A stretch of DNA of 64,000 nt from SAR202 cluster bacterium (GTDB lineage: Bacteria; Chloroflexota; Dehalococcoidia; Lucifugimonadales; OSU-TB39). The notes below the pieces were generated by a model that was given only the letters and a program-made list of their open reading frames with translations, had not been told where the DNA came from and searched no databases. Position numbers and translations under genes: made by a program. The stretch is taken from the NCBI GenBank assembly GCA_009392195.1, contig VFGY01000023.1:1-64000 (forward strand), in the 5' to 3' direction. Positions 44,840 to 54,366 of this stretch are shown here, one piece after another. Each line of letters begins with the position of its first letter. Within the stretch, counting starts at the first letter, position 1.

Positions 44840-46369
44840 ATGAATAAAATTAATGGTTTTGAAATATTTTCTAATGATGACGGTTGGATACTGCATGAAT
44901 CAAATCCTCCTCTTTCTCTCGATCATCTATATTCAAAGATGGTAGCAACCTATAAAGATACTGGATTAACCACTTTTTTATGGAGCGTTGGTGGGCACGA
45001 AGTATACGATTACGAAACAAAAATAGGTGAACGTATTGGAGAAGGGCATGTAAATCTAGACGAAAGTACAAAAAAACGAGTCGCAAACCTTCAATCGCTT
45101 ATCGATAGCTGTGGAGGACCTATTACAGGATTATCTAAATTGTGCCATGAAGTGGGGATAAAATTTTACCCTTCGCTTAGGATGAACGAACATTATGATA
45201 TTGATATAAATTCTCCTACTTATGGGAGATTCAGGAGAGAACGACCAGATTTACTTATTGGAAAACCGGGAGAAAAATTTGAAATAGGTACTGTTGAACA
45301 CGGAATACGGACGGGTCTTAACTTTGCATTTGATGAAGCTAGAGATCATATGTTGTCAATTATAAGTGAACTTGTCGAAGATTTTGACGTGGATGGAATT
45401 GAACTTGATTGGTTTAGACATCCAGCTTTTTTTCGCGTGGATGAAGCATATGAAAATAGGCATCTAGTTACAGATTTGGTCAAAAATGTGAAACAGAAAA
45501 TAAACGATGTGATTGAATCTTCTGGTAGAAATATTAAATTAGCTGTAAGAGTACCTGATACTATTCAAGATTCTATTAGGATTGGTCTTGATGTTGAGCA
45601 ATGGATAAAAAATGAATATGTTGACATAGTTATAGTTGGGGGAGGAATGGTTCCTTATGCAACTCCAATTAATGACTTTGTAGATGCCGCTAAAAACACC
45701 GGTATTAAAGTACTAGGTTCGTTGGAACATTTGAGACCAGCCACTACTCCTGAAACTGTTACTGCTATCATTGATAGGCACATTTCAAAGGGTGCACATG
45801 GTATATACTTTTTTAACTATTTCCATAAAAGTAATTCATGGAAAAAAAGTATATATCGTACAATATACGATGGTGAATATAGATTAAATAAACGCAAAAC
45901 CATTGAATTTGATTCTAATGTAAGATTCACTTTGTCTGAGCAACACGAAGCACCGTTCAGATACGCAATTCCAGATGTACAGATTCCTATAACTCTTGAG
46001 CCAGATAAAGAAAATACTCTCTCTATGCTAAATTTCCCAATTGATATTGATTCCAATTTACCAGAATATGAATGGGAGTTAAAACTTGGATTTATTAATT
46101 ACCAAGGAGAAGATGAACTAGAAATTTTTATAAATCAGATTGCGGTAGATATTTCTGATATGAATATAAATTTTGATGGCTGGGGACGTTTGGAATGGAC
46201 TGATTTCAAAAATAGGCTGCAATGGATAAAATATCCTTTCGCCCAAATAATTATTAAAAATAATGGATATTTGTCAAAAGGCAATAATATATTAGAACTA
46301 CGTTTAATTAAAGAAACGGTGTTTAAAACTGATAAAGTAGTGCTTAAGGAAGTCAAATTAGAATTGTAA
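44840..46369 (+). CDS. Glycosidase-like TIM-barrel protein, paralogue 3
   Basis: A 509-residue member of the family at 111 and 1667. Shared motifs are FSNDDGWIL (10-18), WSVGGHE, RMNEHYDID (114-122), DGIELDWFRHP (185-195), GGGMVPY and GIYFFNYFHKSNSW. The ELDF of the other two is ELDW here. The C-terminal ~120 residues are strand-rich and unrelated at the level of short motifs. No signal peptide. It is separated from the other two by 41 kb and has its own promoter-like sequence, next to an FAD oxidase and hydantoinase genes rather than sugar genes. Confidence 0.6.
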   Translation: MNKINGFEIFSNDDGWILHESNPPLSLDHLYSKMVATYKDTGLTTFLWSVGGHEVYDYETKIGERIGEGHVNLDESTKKRVANLQSLIDSCGGPITGLSKLCHEVGIKFYPSLRMNEHYDIDINSPTYGRFRRERPDLLIGKPGEKFEIGTVEHGIRTGLNFAFDEARDHMLSIISELVEDFDVDGIELDWFRHPAFFRVDEAYENRHLVTDLVKNVKQKINDVIESSGRNIKLAVRVPDTIQDSIRIGLDVEQWIKNEYVDIVIVGGGMVPYATPINDFVDAAKNTGIKVLGSLEHLRPATTPETVTAIIDRHISKGAHGIYFFNYFHKSNSWKKSIYRTIYDGEYRLNKRKTIEFDSNVRFTLSEQHEAPFRYAIPDVQIPITLEPDKENTLSMLNFPIDIDSNLPEYEWELKLGFINYQGEDELEIFINQIAVDISDMNINFDGWGRLEWTDFKNRLQWIKYPFAQIIIKNNGYLSKGNNILELRLIKETVFKTDKVVLKEVKLEL

Positions 46370-46388
46370 ACTACCGGTAAACTTCGGA

Positions 46389-47558
46389 TTATCCTCTGTT
46401 GCCACCGTAAGTTGATTTAAATTCTTTATTAGATTTGAATCGACTTAAACCTAAACTAGAGATGTTGATTGAACTACTTTGAGAACTAACGATTTCTTGG
46501 GCTAATTGTTTACCTATAGATGGACCAAGTTTAAATGAATGACCACTTCCTCCAACAGCTATACCATATCCATTTAACGACAAGTCATTGTCTATTATCA
46601 TATGCCAATCAGGCGTGATGGTGTATAGCCCACTCCAGCTAGATGATAGCTGGAAATTACTTAGGTTAGGGAATCTGTTAATTACTCTTGATTGCGTCTC
46701 AGAAATAAACTGATTGTCAGCCTTACGATTAAATTTATCTGGATGAACAATCTCATTTGTTTTAGGATGTCCTTGTCCAATTAAAACAGAATGTTTGCCT
46801 TTAGGCCTTAAATATATTTTGTCAACCATGTTTGAGACTGATAGGTTTAAGCCACTCTCTTGTTCAGGATTAGTTAGCATTATTTCCTGTTCTCTAGAAA
46901 CGGTGAGAGGTAAGTTTATTCCTGCCAACATTGATATATCGTATGCCCAAGGACCGGCTGCATTAATAACTTTATTTGTTTTAATATTGCCTTTATCGGT
47001 TTCAACAGAATTAATTTGGTTATTTGATTTAGAAATTCCAATCACTTTGGTATTTGTATAGATATTGGTTCCATTGGTTTTAGCTATTTTTGCAAAACTC
47101 TCTACTACTGATTTGGGATCAGCATAGCCTGAATCAGGCTCATATGCTACTTTTGAAATTCCAGTAGGATTAATGTTGGGGAGTAAAGAAATAGTATTTT
47201 TAATATCAATTTCTTTTGTTTCTATCCCCAAATCAATTAATTGTTTCATATTTAAATCAAACATAGAGTCAGCATTTTCTGGACACAGAAATACCCATCC
47301 ATTTTGATGAAGGAAATGATTGCCTGTTTCATGTTGAAGTTCAGATAAAATATTAATGCTGTCTTTTACCAACCTTATACTAATTTCATTAGTGTAATGG
47401 TGTCTTATTATTGCGGCTGAATCCCCTGTCGAACCAGAGGCAAGTTCGCCTTTTTCAAGTAGACAAATATCTCTTATACCTAACTTAGAAAGGTGGTATG
47501 CTAGACTACTTCCGATTATTCCGCCACCTATAATTATTATTTCTGCAGATTTGATCAA
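46389..47558 (-). CDS. FAD-dependent amine/amino-acid oxidase (DAO family)
   Basis: A 389-residue flavoprotein of the D-amino-acid oxidase/sarcosine oxidase superfamily. The FAD motif IIIGGGIIGSSLAYHLS is at 7-23, followed by LLEKGELASGSTGDSAAIIRHHY, which resembles the sarcosine/dimethylglycine dehydrogenase group. VINAAGPWA and the late GYGIAVGGSGHSFKLGPSIG complete the flavin site. It probably oxidises a secondary amine or amino acid. It is downstream of the hydantoinase A/B genes on the same strand (36-bp gap) and may oxidise N-methyl amino acids released by them; this link is inferred. Confidence 0.82.
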   Translation of the reverse strand: MIKSAEIIIIGGGIIGSSLAYHLSKLGIRDICLLEKGELASGSTGDSAAIIRHHYTNEISIRLVKDSINILSELQHETGNHFLHQNGWVFLCPENADSMFDLNMKQLIDLGIETKEIDIKNTISLLPNINPTGISKVAYEPDSGYADPKSVVESFAKIAKTNGTNIYTNTKVIGISKSNNQINSVETDKGNIKTNKVINAAGPWAYDISMLAGINLPLTVSREQEIMLTNPEQESGLNLSVSNMVDKIYLRPKGKHSVLIGQGHPKTNEIVHPDKFNRKADNQFISETQSRVINRFPNLSNFQLSSSWSGLYTITPDWHMIIDNDLSLNGYGIAVGGSGHSFKLGPSIGKQLAQEIVSSQSSSINISSLGLSRFKSNKEFKSTYGGNRG

Positions 47559-47594
47559 TTCAAAACTCCAACAATTTGTTCTATCTTTAAATGA

Positions 47595-49325
47595 TTAGGT
47601 GCCAGAACGATTGATAATTGTCATGGTCTTATCGTCTATATCTACGCCATATACAGATTTGGCTCTATCGATTGAAACCAAACCCATAATCACATCATTT
47701 AATACTGCCTCAGGGCTTCTTTCTTTTGGGTTACCCCATCCTCCTCCACCAGGCGTTACTGTCGAAATGATTTTTTCACTTTCAACTTGAGTTGTCACTT
47801 TCGTTGGAAGATAACGTGTTTCTTGACTATCATCTTCTATAACACAACTAGAAGGAGCAGAGGAATGACCTCCGAAAAGTCCCCAAGGGGTAACATCAGC
47901 CCTATCAGAGCTTAGTGTCAATGATACACCTGGACCCAATACTCTAACTTTTCTCTGTAAACCCATACCACCTCGGAATTTTCCCGCTCCTTCAGAGTCA
48001 GGTACTAACCCATAGCCTTCAACCAATAATGGGTAAGCAACTTCGATCGATTCTACCGGTGCATTTCTTGTGTTTGTCATATGATTTTGCACTGCATCCA
48101 TTCCATCACTATCATGCATAGCTCCCTGTCCACCACCGTATGTTTCAACATAGTTGTAATAAATTCCACTTCGATGGTCTACTCCACCTATATTTAAAAG
48201 ATTCATGGTACCAGACGATGCTGCAGCTACTTTATCTGGTATCGCTGATGATAACGCGCCAAGCAAACAGTCAACGATTCTTTGGGTAGTTATAATATTA
48301 GCATTGCAAACAGCATTAGGATATTGAGCTGAAAGCAAACTTCCATCTCTAACCTTAACTTGTATTGGTCTGTAGGCTCCTGCATTAGGAGGCAGTTCAG
48401 GGTCTAAAACTGCTTTTAAAACGTAATACACGCAAGCAGCTACTGAAGGCCATCTACAATTCAAGGGGCCTTTTGAGGCATCATCCGAAGCACTAAAGTC
48501 AGCTATTATTGAGTCACCTTTAACGTTTAAATCAAGTTCGATTTTGAATAATTTATCGTCAATGCCATCACCTTCAATAAAATCCGAGTATGAATAATTT
48601 CCTAGTGGTATTTGTTTTAAAGCTTGCTTCATCCTACGTTCTGAGTAATTAAGCATTTCTTGAAGGTACATGTCGATTACTTTTACGCTGTATTTGTTAG
48701 CCAATTCATTCAGTCTTTTAGACCCTACCGTATTTGCTGCAAATTGTGCTAGCAGATCACCTTTTACTTCAACAGGTGTCCTGACATTATTAGAAATCAA
48801 ATTCCAAAATTCGTCGTATAACTCTCCTTTTCTAAATAATTTGATTGGTGGTATCTGAAAGCCTTCTTGGAATATTTCATGAACCCCAAAAGGCATTGAA
48901 CCGGGTGCAAATCCTCCCATATCAACATGATGAGCTTGATTAGCTGTTATAGCTATTAATTTACCTTTGTGAAAAATCGGGGAAATTAAGCACAGGTCAT
49001 TCAGGTGTCCTGGGCCTGCTGGATATGGGGTATTTGTAGCAATAGCATCGCCTTCTACTAATTGGTCAAAAGGATAAAATTTCATGGCGGACTGTACTGC
49101 GGAATGCATTGTCCCTAAATGAAGTGGAGTACCTATTTCACTTTGAGCTACAACAACAACATCTCCAGTTGCCGTATAAATCGCACAAGAAGTGTCTCTT
49201 CTATCTTTAATGTTTGTTGAGTAACTGGCTCGTATCAGCGCTACTATCATTTCATCTGCTATCGAATAAAATGCGTTTCGCATAACTTCCAGGGTGATAG
49301 GATCAAATGATTTTGCGTTAGCCAT
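47595..49325 (-). CDS. Hydantoinase B/oxoprolinase family subunit
   Basis: A 576-residue B subunit of the ATP-dependent hydantoinase/oxoprolinase family (also acetophenone carboxylase-like). FDPITLEVMRNAFYSIADEM at the start, DRRDTSCAIY, GHLNDLCLISPIFHKGKLIA, GAMHDSDG and the C-terminal GGGGWGNPKER are characteristic. The subunit provides the hydrolysis or carboxylation half of the reaction after ATP activation by subunit A. Its ATG lies 8 bp inside the end of the A gene, so the two are translationally coupled. Confidence 0.9.
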   Translation of the reverse strand: MANAKSFDPITLEVMRNAFYSIADEMIVALIRASYSTNIKDRRDTSCAIYTATGDVVVVAQSEIGTPLHLGTMHSAVQSAMKFYPFDQLVEGDAIATNTPYPAGPGHLNDLCLISPIFHKGKLIAITANQAHHVDMGGFAPGSMPFGVHEIFQEGFQIPPIKLFRKGELYDEFWNLISNNVRTPVEVKGDLLAQFAANTVGSKRLNELANKYSVKVIDMYLQEMLNYSERRMKQALKQIPLGNYSYSDFIEGDGIDDKLFKIELDLNVKGDSIIADFSASDDASKGPLNCRWPSVAACVYYVLKAVLDPELPPNAGAYRPIQVKVRDGSLLSAQYPNAVCNANIITTQRIVDCLLGALSSAIPDKVAAASSGTMNLLNIGGVDHRSGIYYNYVETYGGGQGAMHDSDGMDAVQNHMTNTRNAPVESIEVAYPLLVEGYGLVPDSEGAGKFRGGMGLQRKVRVLGPGVSLTLSSDRADVTPWGLFGGHSSAPSSCVIEDDSQETRYLPTKVTTQVESEKIISTVTPGGGGWGNPKERSPEAVLNDVIMGLVSIDRAKSVYGVDIDDKTMTIINRSGT

Positions 49326-51369
49326 TTGTGACTCCTTCTATTATTATGTTTTGTGATTTATCGATATAAGCTTTTTGCTTCGGAAGAATAAGGGTTGTTG
49401 AATCTATTTGGTCTATAACTGCGGGACCTATAATTTCATCCCCTTGAGATAAATTGTCTCTAAAGAAAATATCTGCTGACAACTTTTCTTCTCCAAATAT
49501 CACATCACGTTGCGATGGGGCTTGGTGTGATATTTTATTTTGGTTGCTATTACCTAGAGATGGTTTAGTAAAGCCAGCAACGCTAGTTAATCTTACGTTT
49601 ACTATTTCAGTTGGATTTTCATCTATAGAAAATCCATAAAGAGATTTATGTGCATCGTTGAACCTTTCTCTAGCTAATTGTAAGTCAGCATCTTTAAGTA
49701 CACCGCCGGTAATAGGTACTTGTAGGTCATATGCTTGTCCAAGATATCTTATGTCCAATAATCTTATAAGTTGAATGTCTTTCTTATCTATGCCTTCACG
49801 AGACATTTGTTTAACTGCATCGGATTCCATGTTATTAAATAGTGTATTCAATTCAGGGACTTTTACCTCATCCATGTTACGTAGGACTGTTTGGACATAA
49901 TCATGTCTCAGGTCTGACATCAATAATCCCAGAGCTGATGTTACACCAGGGGCTACGGGTACAACTACTTTTGGGATTTCCAATTCTCCTGCTAATTCAG
50001 CAGCATGTAATGGTCCAGCACCTCCGAATGCAATAAGTGCAAAATCTCTGGGGTCATACCCTTTAGCTACAGATACAACTCGGATTCCTTTTATCATACT
50101 GGCATTAATGACTTTGATTATTCCAGAAGCAACTTGTTCTACCGTAAGTCCTAAAGGCTTAGCAAGTTTCGTTTCAATTACACTTATAGATCTATCTATA
50201 TCTAAACCAACTTCGCCTGCCAACATAGATGAACTTGATAATCTTCCCAATACTAGATTTGCGTCGGTGACGGTAGGTTCTTCTCCCCCTTTGCCATAAC
50301 AAGCTGGCCCTGGGTCAGCTCCTGCACTGGATGGCCCAACTCGCAATGCTCCGCCCGGATCTATCCAAGCAATACTACCACCGCCGGCTCCTAATGTGTG
50401 GATATCTATCATAGGAACTTTTATTGGTAATCGAGAAATATCACTTTCCTGTGAACGTTTAATTTCGCCTTTATAGCACAGTGATATATCAAAGCTTGTC
50501 CCACCCATATCCACTGATATGGAGTTTTCTTCACCAGCATCATTTGCGATAGAGATACCTCCTACTACACCAGCTGCAGGTCCAGATAGAATTGTATGGA
50601 CAGGTTTGGCAATTGCTTCTGAGGCAGTCGTCGTTCCTCCGTTTGATTGCATAATATGCAAATCTGATTTTATTCCTATTTCATTAACCGCATGATTTAA
50701 GTCTTTTAGATATCTTTCCATCCTAGGAGCAACATACGAGTTAATTGTTGTAGTACTCATTCGTTCATATTCTTTAAATTCAGCTAGGATGTTATTGGAT
50801 AAAGCAATAGTTAAATTTGGTAAACACTTTTTAAAATAATCACCTATTATTTCTTCATGTTTGGGATTTGCGTATGAATGCAACAAACATATGGAAAGTG
50901 ATTCTATATTATTTTTTTGGATTAAAGACGCAATTTTTTCGAGTTCATTTACGTTTATAGGCGTTAATACCTCTCCTTGATAAGACATTCTTTCAGTTAT
51001 TTCAAATCTCAAATTTCTGGGAACTATGGGTGCTGCACGTTTAATTTTCCAATTGTATAAATCTGGTCTTTCCTGTCTTCCAATTTCGAGCACATCTCTA
51101 AATCCTCTCGTAACTATAAGTGCGGTTTTAGCCCCGTCTCTCTCGAGCAGGGTGTTTGTTGCTACTGTGGTACCGTGTATAAAAAAAGCAATTGATGCAG
51201 GGTCTATTTTTAAGTTGTTGATAAGACTCAATACGCCTTGCTTTACAGCTTTTGATTGATTTTCTGGAGTCGAAGGGGTTTTGTAAATGTTTAAAATACC
51301 TGTAGTATCATCGTATATAGATAAATCAGTAAAAGTTCCTCCCACATCGACTCCTAATCTATAACTCAT
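49318..51369 (-). CDS. Hydantoinase A/oxoprolinase family subunit
   Basis: A 683-residue A subunit with the actin-like ATPase fold. The phosphate-binding loop is GVDVGGTFTDLSIYD (7-21), HGTTVATN follows near residue 66, then ISVDMGGTSFDISL (second phosphate loop) and LGAGGGSIAW. It should activate a cyclic amide such as hydantoin, 5-oxoproline or N-methylhydantoin with ATP. The overlap with the B gene and the oxidase gene downstream make an operon (51369 to 46389). It is divergent from the CoA-transferase gene, with 146 bp between the starts. Confidence 0.9.
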   Translation of the reverse strand: MSYRLGVDVGGTFTDLSIYDDTTGILNIYKTPSTPENQSKAVKQGVLSLINNLKIDPASIAFFIHGTTVATNTLLERDGAKTALIVTRGFRDVLEIGRQERPDLYNWKIKRAAPIVPRNLRFEITERMSYQGEVLTPINVNELEKIASLIQKNNIESLSICLLHSYANPKHEEIIGDYFKKCLPNLTIALSNNILAEFKEYERMSTTTINSYVAPRMERYLKDLNHAVNEIGIKSDLHIMQSNGGTTTASEAIAKPVHTILSGPAAGVVGGISIANDAGEENSISVDMGGTSFDISLCYKGEIKRSQESDISRLPIKVPMIDIHTLGAGGGSIAWIDPGGALRVGPSSAGADPGPACYGKGGEEPTVTDANLVLGRLSSSSMLAGEVGLDIDRSISVIETKLAKPLGLTVEQVASGIIKVINASMIKGIRVVSVAKGYDPRDFALIAFGGAGPLHAAELAGELEIPKVVVPVAPGVTSALGLLMSDLRHDYVQTVLRNMDEVKVPELNTLFNNMESDAVKQMSREGIDKKDIQLIRLLDIRYLGQAYDLQVPITGGVLKDADLQLARERFNDAHKSLYGFSIDENPTEIVNVRLTSVAGFTKPSLGNSNQNKISHQAPSQRDVIFGEEKLSADIFFRDNLSQGDEIIGPAVIDQIDSTTLILPKQKAYIDKSQNIIIEGVTNG

Positions 51370-51515
51370 ATATATATCTCCCGAAACATCTGTTTTTTAT
51401 GAATAAATTGCCAATTAGTTGAGTTTAACATTTCAGTTTCTTTACACCAATCTATTTTTTAGCTTATTAATATTTTAGTATTATAAATAACGATTTTTTG
51501 TTTAAGGGTGAAATA

Positions 51516-52658
51516 TTGAAGCCAATTGAAAATATTACTGTGCTGGATTTCTCATCTAATTTACCAGGACCATATTGTTCATCAATTTTGATTTCTCTTG
51601 GAGCTAGGGTAATAAAAGTGGAATCTCCGGAAGGTGATCCATTTAGGAAATCTGGTCATATGTGGACTAGTTTGAATATCGGGAAAGAAAGTATAAGTAT
51701 CAATTTAAAAACCCAGGCTGGAAAGAATTTAATCTATGACTTAGTTCGAACCGCTGACGTGATAATAGAAGGATGGAGGCCAGGTGTAGCGAAAAAATTG
51801 GGTGTTGATTATTCAATATTGAAAGGAATCAACAATAAATTGATTTACTGCTCTATATCAGGTTACGGTCAAGAAGGGCCATGGGCTGGAAGGACTGGTC
51901 ATGATATAAACTACTTAGCATCTTCTGGCTACTATTCGATTGACGACAGAAATAAAGATTTAGCCCCTCCTAGTATATTGATTGCTGATATAAGTTCTGC
52001 TTTCTACGCTTGTATTTTAATACTATCTTTTATAGCGGGTCGTAATACAACTGGGGAAGGTTGTTATATTGACTTAGCGATGGCAGAGTCAGTTTTATCA
52101 ATTTTAAACCTCGAATTTGCAAAACATTTTTCTAAATCCTCTATAAAAGGCGCCCCTAATGTAACATACTTACCTCATTACAATATTTACAAGTGTTCTG
52201 ATGATTCTTGGATTACCTTAGGAATTGTCGATGAAAATCATTTTTGGAGTGGGTTTTGTGTAGCAACTGGATTGGATGACATTAAAGATTGGGATTTAAA
52301 TAAACGAACTGAAAACTATCAGTTTATTGCAGGTCGATTGAATAAATTATTTTTGACTAAAACATCAAAGGAATGGGAAAAACTGTTAGTGGGAATAAAT
52401 GTTCCAGCTTCTACTGTGAATACAATAGAAGAAGTTATACAAAATGCTCAATTTCAGTATCGAGATGTTTGGTCGCAATATGCTGGTTTCCAATTTGCTG
52501 GTATGCCTGCGCTAATCAATAATAAGAATATAAAAATATCTGGTAATGCTCCGTCACTAGGAGAGCATACAAACCAAATTGTTAAAGAACTTAATTACAC
52601 TAAAGAACAAATTGGTAAATTAAACAGTGAAAAAACTACTCCAATACCGCTAGAATAG
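51516..52658 (+). CDS. CaiB/BaiF family III CoA-transferase
   Basis: About 380 residues. Family III CoA-transferases move CoA between carboxylic acids through an aspartyl-CoA intermediate; the Asp lies in TGHDINYLA. The N-terminal VLDFSSNLPGPYCSSILISLGARVIKVE and GREDPFR-like EGDPFRKSG segments are typical. The TTG at 51516 is chosen over the TTG at 51498 because AAGGGTG lies seven bases before it. It is the first gene of a plus-strand operon with a CoA ligase (6-bp gap) and an acyl-CoA dehydrogenase, indicating catabolism of an organic acid. Confidence 0.87.
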   Translation: MKPIENITVLDFSSNLPGPYCSSILISLGARVIKVESPEGDPFRKSGHMWTSLNIGKESISINLKTQAGKNLIYDLVRTADVIIEGWRPGVAKKLGVDYSILKGINNKLIYCSISGYGQEGPWAGRTGHDINYLASSGYYSIDDRNKDLAPPSILIADISSAFYACILILSFIAGRNTTGEGCYIDLAMAESVLSILNLEFAKHFSKSSIKGAPNVTYLPHYNIYKCSDDSWITLGIVDENHFWSGFCVATGLDDIKDWDLNKRTENYQFIAGRLNKLFLTKTSKEWEKLLVGINVPASTVNTIEEVIQNAQFQYRDVWSQYAGFQFAGMPALINNKNIKISGNAPSLGEHTNQIVKELNYTKEQIGKLNSEKTTPIPLE

Positions 52659-52664
52659 TAGATT

Positions 52665-54293
52665 ATGAAACAGACGTACAATATAGGTAATTATTCTGAT
52701 ACATATAATGATTTTGAACTTGATGTCCCAGACAGATTCAATTGGGCTTTTGATGTATTTGATAAATGGGGGGAAGATCCATCTAAAACCGCTATGATTT
52801 GGGTAGGTCCAGATGGGAGTGATAGGGAAATTACATTTTCTGAATTTACCGATAGAACTAATCGATTATCTAATGGACTAAAGAAAATAGGAACTAATCC
52901 AGGGGATAGAATATTTGTAATGCTTCCGCGTTTGGTTGAATGGTGGGAGATTATGATTGCATCTGTAAGAGGATTGTTTGTACCTGTTCCAGGTACTCCC
53001 CTACTGACTAAATCAGATATAACGTATAGGATCAACGCAAGTGAATGTTCAGTGGCAATTACTGATTCGGAAAATTTAGATAAAATAGTAGAAATCAAAA
53101 ATGATTGCCCATCGCTCAAAACGATTATTGTTGTTGGGGACACTACTGAACATGTCAAATTCGAGGATTTGATAACTGAATCTAGTGATGTTCATCCACA
53201 TCCTAATAACCTATCAACCGAACCGTTAATTATATATTTTACTTCAGGTACTACCGGGTATCCGAAAATGGTTTTAAATACTCACGCATCTTACCCTATA
53301 GGACATATAATCACTGGACGCTACTGGCTCGATAACCGACCTACTGATTTACATTGGACTCTTTCAGACACTGGATGGGCTCAAGCAGCATGGACTCATT
53401 TTTATGCTCCTTGGAATATGGGGGCAGCGATATTTGTTTGGGATATGCGAGGTCGATTCGATGCATCGGATACATTGAAAATGTTAGAAAAATTTCCTAT
53501 AACGACTTTTTTTGCTCCTCCTACAGCTTATCGAATGATGGTATTGGAAAATTTAGATGAATTTGACCTAACATCTTTAAGACATTGTATCGGTGCAGGA
53601 GAAGCTCTTAACCCAGAAGTAATCGATGTTTGGAAGAAAGGTACAGGTCACCATATTTGGGAAGGATATGGCCAGACCGAAACCGTATTATGTGTGGCTA
53701 CTTTTCCTGGAATGAAAGCCAAACCTGGATCTATGGGCGTGGCTGCTCCTGGTTTCAAAATGGGAATCGTCAATGAAAACGGTGAACATTTACCTGTAGG
53801 TGAAGAAGGAGAAATTGCAATATCAATAAAGCCTGACTTTCCTGTAGGTTTATTTGGTGGTTATTGGAAAAATGAAGAAGCAAACAATAAGTGTTTTCGG
53901 GGAAATTGGTATTTTACCGGGGATAGAGGCTATGTGGACGAAGATGGATATTATTGGTTTGTAGGGAGAGCAGACGATGTTATCAATAGTTCTTCATATA
54001 GAATAGGACCTTTCGAAGTTGAATCAGCTCTTGTTGAACATGACTCGGTAGCCGAAGCGGCTGTAATAGGGAAACCTGATCCAATACGAGGTGAAATCGT
54101 TAAAGCGTATATCGTGTTAACTGGTAAAGATTTACCAAGTGAGAAACTCAAAGAAGAATTACAGAATCATGTCAAAACTGTAACCGCTCCATACAAATAT
54201 CCAAGAGAGATTGATTTTGTGGAAGAATTGCCGAAAACAATTAGCGGGAAAATTAGAAGGTCAGAATTGAGAGATATCGAAAAGTCAAAATAA
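52665..54293 (+). CDS. AMP-forming acyl-CoA synthetase
   Basis: A 542-residue adenylate-forming ligase, with layout closest to medium-chain acyl-CoA synthetases (ACSM). The P-loop-like motif YFTSGTTGYPK is at 191-201, GYGQTE near 335, GDRGYVDEDGYYWFVGRADD near 430 and the catalytic lysine in PKTISGKIRR at about 529. It activates a carboxylic acid to its CoA ester. Its close spacing to the CoA-transferase upstream and the acyl-CoA dehydrogenase downstream suggests they act on the same acid. Confidence 0.9.
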   Translation: MKQTYNIGNYSDTYNDFELDVPDRFNWAFDVFDKWGEDPSKTAMIWVGPDGSDREITFSEFTDRTNRLSNGLKKIGTNPGDRIFVMLPRLVEWWEIMIASVRGLFVPVPGTPLLTKSDITYRINASECSVAITDSENLDKIVEIKNDCPSLKTIIVVGDTTEHVKFEDLITESSDVHPHPNNLSTEPLIIYFTSGTTGYPKMVLNTHASYPIGHIITGRYWLDNRPTDLHWTLSDTGWAQAAWTHFYAPWNMGAAIFVWDMRGRFDASDTLKMLEKFPITTFFAPPTAYRMMVLENLDEFDLTSLRHCIGAGEALNPEVIDVWKKGTGHHIWEGYGQTETVLCVATFPGMKAKPGSMGVAAPGFKMGIVNENGEHLPVGEEGEIAISIKPDFPVGLFGGYWKNEEANNKCFRGNWYFTGDRGYVDEDGYYWFVGRADDVINSSSYRIGPFEVESALVEHDSVAEAAVIGKPDPIRGEIVKAYIVLTGKDLPSEKLKEELQNHVKTVTAPYKYPREIDFVEELPKTISGKIRRSELRDIEKSK

Positions 54294-54366
54294 TCTACAT
54301 TTGATTACGATTTCAAAATAGTGATTAAACAACTTTCAACAATATAATTGGCACCAAAATCTATTG

